NCBI GenBank assembly: GCA_934193545.1
Contig: CAKPVL010000012.1
Coordinates: 1 to 37,684, forward strand
Direction: 5' to 3'
DNA from: an uncultured Granulicatella sp.
GTDB lineage: Bacteria; Bacillota; Bacilli; Lactobacillales; Aerococcaceae
DNA: 37,684 nucleotides
Both the position numbers and the translations under genes were made by a program. Within the stretch, counting starts at the first letter, position 1; every line of letters starts with the position of its first letter. A model generated the notes under the pieces. That model ran no database searches and was not told where the DNA came from. It worked only from the letters and a program-made list of their open reading frames with translations. Below, piece after piece: positions 31,305 through 37,684 of this stretch.

Positions 31305-32753
31305 ATGGCAGAAAAAACAAACTTACAAAGAGAAGATTTCTCTAAATGGTATATTCAAACCATTCAAAAAGCAGATTTAATGGACTATTCACCAGTGCGT
31401 GGATGTATGATTTTCAAACCAGACGGATATGAAATCTGGGAACATATTCAAGAGGAGTTCAACCGTCGTTTCAAAGAAGAAGGCATTCGTAATGCGTACT
31501 TCCCAATGTTAATTCCAGAAAGTTTCTTCACAAAAGAAGCTGACCATATTGAAGGATTCGCTCCTGAATTACCATGGGTGACAGAAGCAGCTGGTGAAAA
31601 ATTAGAAGAACGTTTAGCGCTTCGTCCAACAAGTGAAACAATGATTGGAACAGCTTTTTCAAACTGGATCAATTCATACCGTGACCTTCCATATGAAATC
31701 AACCAATGGGCAAACGTATTCCGTTGGGAAAAGAAAACTTTACCATTCTTACGTACTTCAGAGTTCTTATGGCAAGAAGGACATACTGCACATGCAGATG
31801 AAGAAGATGCACGTCGCCGTACAATGAGAATGTTGGATATTTACAAAGAAGTCGTAGAAGGCGTATTAGCAGTGCCAGTTTACGAAGGACAAAAAACTGC
31901 TTCAGAACGTTTCGCAGGCGCGGTAGACACTTACTCAATCGAAGCGATGATGAAAGATGGTAAAGCTGTTCAAGCGGGAACTTCTCACTACATGGGAACA
32001 AAATTCGCTGAAGCGTTCGACATCAAATATTTAACAAAAGAAAACGAACACGTACACGCGCATACAACTTCATGGGGAGTATCTACTCGTTTAATCGGTT
32101 CATTAATCATGACTCACGGTGACGAACAAGGATTAGTATTACCTCCAAAAGTAGCTCCAACACAAGTAGTCTTAATTCCGGTTGGACCATGGAAGAAAAA
32201 TCCAGCTATCTTAGAAAAATTAGAAAAGCTTCAAAAAGAATTGAAAGCTGCTGGATTACGCGTGAAGATTGACGACACTGACAACTCACCAGGATTCAAA
32301 TTCAATGAGTGGGAATTACGTGGCGTTCCAATGCGTATCGAATGCGGACCTCGCGATTTAGAAAACAATCAAGTGATGACAAAAATGCGTGACTTAGATG
32401 AAAAAGTAGCAGTTGGATTCGATGGATTAGTAGATAGAATCTTAGCAGAATTAGATACAATGCAAGGCCGTCTGTTAGAAACAGCTCGTGCGATGCGTGC
32501 TTCTAACGAACATACAAATATTGATACTTTAGATGAGTTAAAAGCTCATATCGAAGCAAAACGTGAAGCTGGCGAAGTACCTGGTTGGGTATTAGTTGGT
32601 TGGGATGGAACAGAAGAAAGCGAAGCGAAAATCAAAGAAGAAACAGGCTTCACAACTCGTAACATTCCATTTAACGCTCCAGTGAAAAAAGAAAAATGCA
32701 TCGTAACTGGTAAACCAGCCGTTCATACGGTTTGGATTGCTCGTGCATATTAA
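31305..32753 (+). CDS. proS: Prolyl-tRNA synthetase, archaeal/eukaryal type
   Basis: A 482-residue class II synthetase charging tRNA-Pro. Motif 2 lies in NVFRWEKKTLPFLRTSEFLWQEGHTAH and motif 3 in HGDEQGLVLPPKVAP. It lacks the roughly 180-residue editing insertion of the usual bacterial ProRS (about 570 residues) and carries the C-terminal zinc-like domain ending in a conserved tyrosine (IARAY), so it is the short archaeal-type enzyme. The T-box leader carrying a proline specifier confirms substrate and regulation. AAAAGGAG precedes the ATG. Confidence 0.96.
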   Translation: MAEKTNLQREDFSKWYIQTIQKADLMDYSPVRGCMIFKPDGYEIWEHIQEEFNRRFKEEGIRNAYFPMLIPESFFTKEADHIEGFAPELPWVTEAAGEKLEERLALRPTSETMIGTAFSNWINSYRDLPYEINQWANVFRWEKKTLPFLRTSEFLWQEGHTAHADEEDARRRTMRMLDIYKEVVEGVLAVPVYEGQKTASERFAGAVDTYSIEAMMKDGKAVQAGTSHYMGTKFAEAFDIKYLTKENEHVHAHTTSWGVSTRLIGSLIMTHGDEQGLVLPPKVAPTQVVLIPVGPWKKNPAILEKLEKLQKELKAAGLRVKIDDTDNSPGFKFNEWELRGVPMRIECGPRDLENNQVMTKMRDLDEKVAVGFDGLVDRILAELDTMQGRLLETARAMRASNEHTNIDTLDELKAHIEAKREAGEVPGWVLVGWDGTEESEAKIKEETGFTTRNIPFNAPVKKEKCIVTGKPAVHTVWIARAY

Positions 32754-32787
32754 TCGATTAGGAACTAGTTGGTAGGAGGACAAGATT

Positions 32788-34272
32788 ATGAAAATCAATA
32801 AGGCCATTCAAGAGTTTGTAGATAGTGCGATTGCTTCAGGGTATGTTTCAAAAGAAGACCGTTACTATTTATTAAATCGCGTGCTTTATTTAGTGGGAGA
32901 AGAATCTTTTGAAAGTTCGAAAGAGGTGGAGCAACCTTCTTTATTAGATGCGATGGCAAACTTAGTGGAAGCTGCCGTTGAAAGTGGGAAGATTGAAAAC
33001 GACTCTGACGAACGCGACTGGTTGGAACAAGAGTTAATGAACCTTGTGATTCCAAAGCCTTCTGAATTGAATCGTCTATTCTGGGATAAATACGAAGAAG
33101 GACCTAAAGTTGCGACCGATGCGTTTTACAAAATCGCACTCGATTTAAACTTAATTAAGGTGAAGGATATCGCTAAAAATATTTCCTTTAATGGGGAAAC
33201 AGAGTATGGCGATTTAGAAATCACGATTAACTTATCGAAACCAGAAAAAACAAAAGAAGAAATTATCAAAGCGGCGCAATCGAAGGATTTCAATTATCCT
33301 GCCAACCGTCTTTGCTTTGAAAACGTGGGCTACCATGGTCGTATCAACTGGCCAGGTCGCGCTAACCACCGTATTGTCGGAATGGAACTTGGCGGAGAGT
33401 CTTGGGGGTATCACTATTCTCCATATGCTTATTATTCTGAGCATGCCATTTTCTTGTCTGAAAACCTAGAACCAATGAAAGTGGACGAGGGAGCGTTTAG
33501 CCGACTCCTTGAAATCGTGACACAATTCCCTCATTATTTTGTAGGGTCAAACGCAGGACTTCCAATTGTTGGAGGATCGATTTTAAGCCATAACCACTAT
33601 CAAGGAGGACGTTACGTATTCCCAATGAACCGTGCTAAAGTCTTGGAAACTGGGATTTCTAAGAAATTTGACACTGTTGAGATTGAACGTCTTTACTGGC
33701 CACTTTCTGCGCTTCGTCTTCGTGGGAATAACCGTGAGGAAGTATTTGAAGTGGCGGTTGATATTCTAAAAGCATGGGAAAACTACGAAAACAAAGATCT
33801 TGACATCTTACGTGAATCAAATGGTGAACCACATAATGCGATTACACCAATTGTGCGCCGTCAAGGAGATGCGTATGAGTTTGATTTAGTATTACGTAAC
33901 AACCGTACAACAGAGGAGTTCCCTGATGGAATTTTCCACCCACATGCGGATGTACAACATATTAAAAAAGAAAATATTGGTTTAATTGAAGTAATGGGGC
34001 TTGCGATTTTACCACCACGTCTTGAACGTGAACTTCGCGAAGTGAGAGACTATCTCGTTGGAGAAGGAAGTCTTGAAGCTGTTGCAGAAATTCACCAAGA
34101 ATGGGCGAAAGAATTAAAAGCACAAGCGCCAATCAAAGAGACTGTAGACGCATTTTTACAAAAAGCGGTTAGTGCAAAATTCTGCCGCGTGTTAGAATAT
34201 GCAGGCGTCTTTAAACAAACAAAAGAAGGCCAAGAAGCATTCAGCGCCTTCATGCATGAATTTACGAAATAG
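32788..34272 (+). CDS. galT: UDP-glucose-hexose-1-phosphate uridylyltransferase, class II GalT
   Basis: A 494-residue class II GalT, the form found in Firmicutes, exchanging UMP between UDP-glucose and galactose-1-phosphate in the Leloir pathway. The signature GGSILSHNHYQGG sits mid-protein with the catalytic histidine pattern HNH, and NRLCFENVGYHGRINWPGRANHRI is typical. The size is right. No galK, galE or galactose transporter is in the window, which is unusual. It lies 34 bp after proS with a TAGGAGG site and no visible promoter, so it may be co-transcribed under the proline T-box. Confidence 0.92.
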   Translation: MKINKAIQEFVDSAIASGYVSKEDRYYLLNRVLYLVGEESFESSKEVEQPSLLDAMANLVEAAVESGKIENDSDERDWLEQELMNLVIPKPSELNRLFWDKYEEGPKVATDAFYKIALDLNLIKVKDIAKNISFNGETEYGDLEITINLSKPEKTKEEIIKAAQSKDFNYPANRLCFENVGYHGRINWPGRANHRIVGMELGGESWGYHYSPYAYYSEHAIFLSENLEPMKVDEGAFSRLLEIVTQFPHYFVGSNAGLPIVGGSILSHNHYQGGRYVFPMNRAKVLETGISKKFDTVEIERLYWPLSALRLRGNNREEVFEVAVDILKAWENYENKDLDILRESNGEPHNAITPIVRRQGDAYEFDLVLRNNRTTEEFPDGIFHPHADVQHIKKENIGLIEVMGLAILPPRLERELREVRDYLVGEGSLEAVAEIHQEWAKELKAQAPIKETVDAFLQKAVSAKFCRVLEYAGVFKQTKEGQEAFSAFMHEFTK

Positions 34273-34290
34273 TTAGAAAGGAAGTGCCGT

Positions 34291-35022
34291 ATGACAATCC
34301 TCGCACTAGATACATCGAATAAGACATTATCGGTCGCTGTAGAACTGACAGACGGTACCATTATTGAACAAACGATTGAGAACACGTTGCAACATAGTGT
34401 TCTTCTCATGCCAACCATTGAAGCTGTTTTTAAAGAAGCCGGCATTACAGCAAAAGACTTAACGAAGATTGTTGTTGCTGAAGGCCCTGGTTCTTATACA
34501 GGACTTCGAATTGGCGTAACCGTTGCAAAAACACTTGCGAAGAGTCTGGGGATTCCACTTGTTGGCGTCTCCAGTCTCGACGTCTTTTTACCGACCCTTG
34601 CTTTGAAAGTGGAAGTGGGTGAAGTCGTTGTGCCGTTTTTTGATGCTAGACGCGGAAATATTTTCGCAGTAGGCTATCAAAAGACTGACGAAGGCTTAAA
34701 AAAGGTGATCGCGGAACAACATATTTCATGGGATGATTTCTTGAAAGTGTTGCCGGAACATGCAGCGGGAGTGACTTTTGTAGGACAATTACAGTCGATT
34801 ACAAAAGAAGCAATCGACGGAAAAGGAGCGAGTGAGGCGAAGTGGCTTGAAACAAGTGACGCTATCCCTCACGCAACATCGCTTATCGAATTAGGAAGAA
34901 ATAAGGAAGCTGTTGACGCGGACGTCTTCGTCCCAATGTACTTGAAACTGGCAGAAGCAGAAGAAAATTGGCAAGCTGAGCATCCTTTAGAAAAGGGGTC
35001 AGTGTATGTGGAACGAGTTTAA
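34291..35022 (+). CDS. tsaB: tRNA t6A synthesis protein TsaB
   Basis: A 243-residue ASKHA-fold protein (old name YeaZ). The N terminus MTILALDTSNKTLSVAV and the block VAEGPGSYTGLRIGVTVAKTLA are characteristic. TsaB has no activity itself but binds TsaD (and TsaE) to make the threonylcarbamoyl transferase complex that modifies A37 of ANN-decoding tRNAs. The gene overlaps the GNAT gene by 17 bp, and tsaD follows, forming the usual Firmicutes set. Confidence 0.96.
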   Translation: MTILALDTSNKTLSVAVELTDGTIIEQTIENTLQHSVLLMPTIEAVFKEAGITAKDLTKIVVAEGPGSYTGLRIGVTVAKTLAKSLGIPLVGVSSLDVFLPTLALKVEVGEVVVPFFDARRGNIFAVGYQKTDEGLKKVIAEQHISWDDFLKVLPEHAAGVTFVGQLQSITKEAIDGKGASEAKWLETSDAIPHATSLIELGRNKEAVDADVFVPMYLKLAEAEENWQAEHPLEKGSVYVERV

Positions 35023-36088
35023 AGAACGATTCATGCAGTGGTTTGAAAAAATCAAAGCACTGTTTTTAGAAGAAACGCAACAGATGGATCCGATTCGCGA
35101 CCAGTTTGAGAAGTTTGAAAAAAGAGTGATTCTTGGAAACGGGGCGCAGGCCAAAATCAGAATCGGTCTTCCAGAAGATGCCACTCGTATTTTTGAAGTG
35201 GAAAAAGCAGCCTATGACGGAGAGTCTCCATGGGCAAAGGATGTTCTTGAAAAAGACGTCGCACATAATCCAGCTGCCATTTATATTGTGCTGGAAGTGG
35301 AAGAGGAAATCGTCGGTTTCATCGGAGCGAGAACGACAGAGGGAACAGATTTACATATTACGAATGTTGCTGTACTACACGATTATCGCTTCTTGAATGT
35401 CGCAACTTTATTATTGAAAGCATTAGAAAAAATCGCCCGCGCGCTCGACAAGAAAGAAATTACGCTCGAAGCCCGCGTGTCGAATACAAAAGCTATTAAG
35501 CTCTATCGTAAAAATGGATACGAGGTTGTTGGTACAAAGGAAAATTACTATACCCCTGAAAATGAAGATGCCGTGGAAATGCTCTATGCATTACCGCCAA
35601 AAACGCCGTCTTCATTCCATTCATCAGAGTATTCATTTACAAGATTACATCCAGCTGATTTAGCGATGGCAGAGGCGTTAGTGGCGTTAGTGCAAGAAAA
35701 TTACGAGCATCCAAATAATTGGAGTGCCGAGAGTTTCCTTGCCGATTTAGAAAATCCAACAAACACGTATTACGGAGTATGGATGCAACGCCAACTAGTC
35801 GGATTCCTTGGAGTCCAAAGCGTGTTGGACGAAGCAACGGTTACGAATGTCGTGATTGCAAAAGACTATCAAGGTAAAGGTCTCGCGCAACGTTTATGGC
35901 AAATGGCCTTATACGATTTGAAGCAAAAAGACGTGAAAGTTGTTTTCCTAGAAGTACGCGAAAGCAACAAGCGTGCACAATATTTATATGAAATTCTTGG
36001 GTTCGAAGCCTTCCATACGAGAAGCGATTATTACAGTGACCCAGTTGAAGATGCGATTGAATATCGCTTAGAAATTGAACAAAGATAG
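35006..36088 (+). CDS. Fused double-GNAT acetyltransferase, RimI-like
   Basis: A 360-residue protein with two GNAT domains. A short N-terminal helix region (1-45) precedes domain 1 (about 50-195) and domain 2 (about 208-357). Domain 2 keeps the acetyl-CoA loop QGKGLA at 289-294 and SN-RAQYLY; it is the likely active RimI-type N-acetyltransferase (ribosomal protein bS18 or other N termini). Domain 1 keeps [14 protein letters not shown] but its acetyl-CoA loop reads RFLNVA (128-133) in place of R/QxxGxG/A, so it may be inactive. Position between tsaB and tsaD is where rimI usually lies; there it is often one domain or two separate genes. Confidence 0.88.
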   Translation: MWNEFKERFMQWFEKIKALFLEETQQMDPIRDQFEKFEKRVILGNGAQAKIRIGLPEDATRIFEVEKAAYDGESPWAKDVLEKDVAHNPAAIYIVLEVEEEIVGFIGARTTEGTDLHITNVAVLHDYRFLNVATLLLKALEKIARALDKKEITLEARVSNTKAIKLYRKNGYEVVGTKENYYTPENEDAVEMLYALPPKTPSSFHSSEYSFTRLHPADLAMAEALVALVQENYEHPNNWSAESFLADLENPTNTYYGVWMQRQLVGFLGVQSVLDEATVTNVVIAKDYQGKGLAQRLWQMALYDLKQKDVKVVFLEVRESNKRAQYLYEILGFEAFHTRSDYYSDPVEDAIEYRLEIEQR

Positions 36089-36098
36089 GAGGAGCAAT

Positions 36099-37118
36099 AT
36101 GAAAGAAACATTGATTCTAGCAATTGAAAGTAGTTGTGATGAGACAAGTGCAGCCGTGATTCAAAACGGCAATACCATCCTTTCAAATATTGTAGCCTCT
36201 CAAATTAAAAGTCATATGCGTTTTGGTGGAGTTGTGCCAGAAATTGCTAGCCGCCATCACGTTGAACAAATTACACAAGTCATCGACGAAGCCCTTGCAA
36301 AAGCAGGTAAAACGTTGGATGAAATGGACGCCATCGCGGTGACGTATGGTCCAGGACTTGTAGGAGCCCTTCTCATTGGGATTTCCGCAGCAAAAGCCTT
36401 GGCACTTGCGAGTGGAAAACCACTGATAGCAGTGAACCATATGGCAGGACACATATACGCCAACCAACTCGTGGAACCTTTGCAATTTCCTCTAATGGCG
36501 CTTGTAGTAAGTGGTGGGCATACAGAACTTGTGTATATGCCAGAAGATGGCCAGTTCCAAATTATCGGTGAAACAAGAGATGATGCCGCAGGGGAAGCGT
36601 ACGACAAGATTGGTCGCATTCTGAACTTGCCATATCCTGGTGGAAAGAAAATGGACGAACTAGCTCATCTAGGAACGGACACTTATGATTTCCCACGTGC
36701 GATGATTCATGAAGACCACTTCGATTTTAGTTTTAGTGGATTGAAATCGGCGGTCATCAATCGTGTGCATAACGCCAAACAAAAAGGCGAAGAGATTGTC
36801 CCTGAAGATTTAGCCGCAAGTTTCCAAGCCAGTGTCGTAGAAGTACTTGTCGAAAAAACAAGACGCGCGCTTGAAGCGTATCCTGTAAAACAATTCGTGT
36901 TAGCAGGAGGAGTGGCAGCTAATAAGGGCCTTCGTACAGCGATGACGCAGATGATGGAAGAAAACTACCCAGCAGTCACATTTTCCATTCCGCCATTATC
37001 TCTTTGCGGGGATAATGCGGCGATGATCGGTGCTGCAGCCTATACAAAATACATGCAAAAAGACTTTGCAAATATGGATTTAAACGCAATTCCCGGACTT
37101 GAATTAGGGGATGAATAA
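36099..37118 (+). CDS. tsaD: tRNA N6-threonylcarbamoyltransferase TsaD
   Basis: A 339-residue ASKHA protein (old name Gcp/YgjD) that moves threonylcarbamoyl from TC-AMP onto A37 of tRNA. Metal-binding His114 and His118 are in NHMAGHIYA; the opening [14 protein letters not shown] and the C-terminal [13 protein letters not shown] are standard. I start at ATG 36099 with AGGAGG 6 nt upstream; a TTG at 36075 lies inside the GNAT gene with no ribosome binding site. This is an essential, nearly universal gene. Confidence 0.97.
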   Translation: MKETLILAIESSCDETSAAVIQNGNTILSNIVASQIKSHMRFGGVVPEIASRHHVEQITQVIDEALAKAGKTLDEMDAIAVTYGPGLVGALLIGISAAKALALASGKPLIAVNHMAGHIYANQLVEPLQFPLMALVVSGGHTELVYMPEDGQFQIIGETRDDAAGEAYDKIGRILNLPYPGGKKMDELAHLGTDTYDFPRAMIHEDHFDFSFSGLKSAVINRVHNAKQKGEEIVPEDLAASFQASVVEVLVEKTRRALEAYPVKQFVLAGGVAANKGLRTAMTQMMEENYPAVTFSIPPLSLCGDNAAMIGAAAYTKYMQKDFANMDLNAIPGLELGDE

Positions 37119-37123
37119 AACTA

Positions 37124-37152
37124 TTGCAAATTCAATTTGAGCATGTTATTAT
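37124..37152 (+). promoter_or_regulatory. Promoter of rpmE2
   Basis: TTGCAA (37124-37129), a 17-bp spacer and TATTAT (37147-37152) form a good vegetative promoter, giving a leader of about 67 nt. Confidence 0.7.
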
Positions 37153-37186
37153 ATTCGTGTTGCATTATGCATGCGAAAATAAATAA

Positions 37187-37211
37187 CTCTGGATTAGCAA
37201 ATAATTCAGGG
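37187..37211 (+). promoter_or_regulatory. Leader hairpin directly before the rpmE2 ribosome binding site
   Basis: CTCTGGATTA (37187-37196), GCAAA loop, TAATTCAGGG (37202-37211): a 10-bp stem with two G-T pairs, ending 2 nt before AGGAGG (37214-37219). It fits an autoregulatory L31 leader, where the protein or the fold would hide the site. Confidence 0.5.
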
Positions 37212-37225
37212 CAGGAGGAATAGAA

Positions 37226-37471
37226 ATGAAACAAGGAATTCACCCAGAATATCGTCCAGTAGTTTTCATGGATACAACTACAGGATTCAAATTCTTATCA
37301 GGTTCAACAAAGACTTCAAGTGAAACAGTTGTATGGGAAGACGGAAACGAATACCCATTACTACGTGTGGAAATCACTTCTGATTCTCACCCATTCTACA
37401 CAGGTCGTCAAAAATTCACTCAAGCAGACGGACGTGTGGATCGTTTCAACAAAAAATACGGTCTCAAATAA
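37226..37471 (+). CDS. rpmE2: 50S ribosomal protein bL31, type B (zinc-free)
   Basis: An 81-residue bL31 with the type B pattern: [16 protein letters not shown] at the start, [12 protein letters not shown] in the middle and [12 protein letters not shown] at the end. No cysteines are present, so the zinc-binding CxxC of type A is absent. Type B paralogs replace the zinc form when zinc is scarce in Bacillus; in many Lactobacillales it is the only copy. It forms a bridge between ribosomal subunits. It has its own promoter, leader and terminator. Confidence 0.97.
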   Translation: MKQGIHPEYRPVVFMDTTTGFKFLSGSTKTSSETVVWEDGNEYPLLRVEITSDSHPFYTGRQKFTQADGRVDRFNKKYGLK

Positions 37472-37480
37472 GAACTTTAC

Positions 37481-37508
37481 AAACTCTCTCACTTCGAGAG
37501 AGTTTTTT
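37481..37508 (+). terminator. Terminator after rpmE2
   Basis: AAACTCTCTC (37481-37490), ACTTC loop, GAGAGAGTTT (37496-37505), then T residues. Confidence 0.9.
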
Positions 37509-37511
37509 TGT

Positions 37512-37684
37512 GCGTAAAATTCAGTAATAACCGCCAAGGGCGGCGATTATGGTGTTAGGGCAGATGGTGTGAAAAAGAGAATTCTTATTATCAGCCATTG
37601 TTTATTGAAACAAAATAGCGGGATACCGGAGAAAGCCTCGAAGTCTTTCTCCTTCGAAGCCTCAAACAAGCCGTAATGGATAAA
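37512..37684. other. Intergenic end of the window, no gene seen
   Basis: No convincing coding frame. It holds a small hairpin CCGCC-AAG-GGCGG (about 37537-37549) and, near the edge, GGAGAAAG paired with CTTTCTCC after GGATACC. The opening GGATACCGGAG loosely recalls the start of the structured repeat units, but the architecture does not match well. Confidence 0.4.

Noticed and set aside
37600..37684. Fifth copy of the structured repeat at the window edge
   Set aside because: The start GGATACC is similar, but the nearest stem closes over only 9 nt and the conserved loops are missing. The window ends too soon to decide.

Overview
The window looks like a chromosomal piece of a low-GC Gram-positive bacterium of the order Lactobacillales. 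Gene content and order point to the Carnobacteriaceae (Granulicatella-like), but this placement is inference from content, not from a search. Evidence includes the order secG-esterase-rnr-smpB, secA-prfB-ftsE-ftsX, T-box leaders on metQNI and proS, cre boxes, strong AGGAGG ribosome binding sites and occasional TTG starts. I see no prophage, insertion sequence, rRNA, tRNA or CRISPR array.

Layout. 1-78 is the tail of atpC. 159-2401 is a leftward redox/housekeeping cluster (HAD phosphatase, glutathione peroxidase, PNPOx-like protein, membrane-anchored TlpA thioredoxin). 2555-6362 is secG, carboxylesterase, rnr and smpB. 6414-11879 is an ABC transporter plus two-component system with the same gene order and protein sizes as the pneumococcal vex123-vncRS locus, but with no room for a pep27 gene between vex3 and vncR. 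12010-16983 is an operon of an ATP-type PEP carboxykinase followed by all four subunits of a sodium-pumping oxaloacetate decarboxylase. 17068-19103 is comFA-comFC. 19207-20301 is glycerol dehydrogenase, leftward, with two cre boxes at its promoter. 20696-27069 is hpf, secA, prfB (with its programmed +1 frameshift), ftsE and ftsX. 27137-30277 is a T-box-controlled methionine ABC importer (metQ, metN, metI). 30672-34272 is a MazG-like protein, a T-box-controlled archaeal/eukaryal-type prolyl-tRNA synthetase and a class II galT. 34291-37118 is tsaB, a fused double-GNAT RimI-like protein and tsaD (the tRNA t6A set). 37226-37471 is the zinc-independent ribosomal protein bL31 type B.

Two things stand out. 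First, a repeat of about 120 bp occurs once on the minus strand (25284-25405) and as a tandem array on the plus strand (30276-30605). Its stems differ in sequence between copies but keep pairing, while the loops are conserved, so it looks like a structured RNA or structured mobile repeat that I cannot assign to a known family. Second, pckA in one operon with oxaloacetate decarboxylase would allow PEP to be turned into pyruvate through oxaloacetate, giving ATP and also a sodium gradient: an energy-conserving bypass of pyruvate kinase. The alternative is ordinary oxaloacetate disposal or gluconeogenesis.
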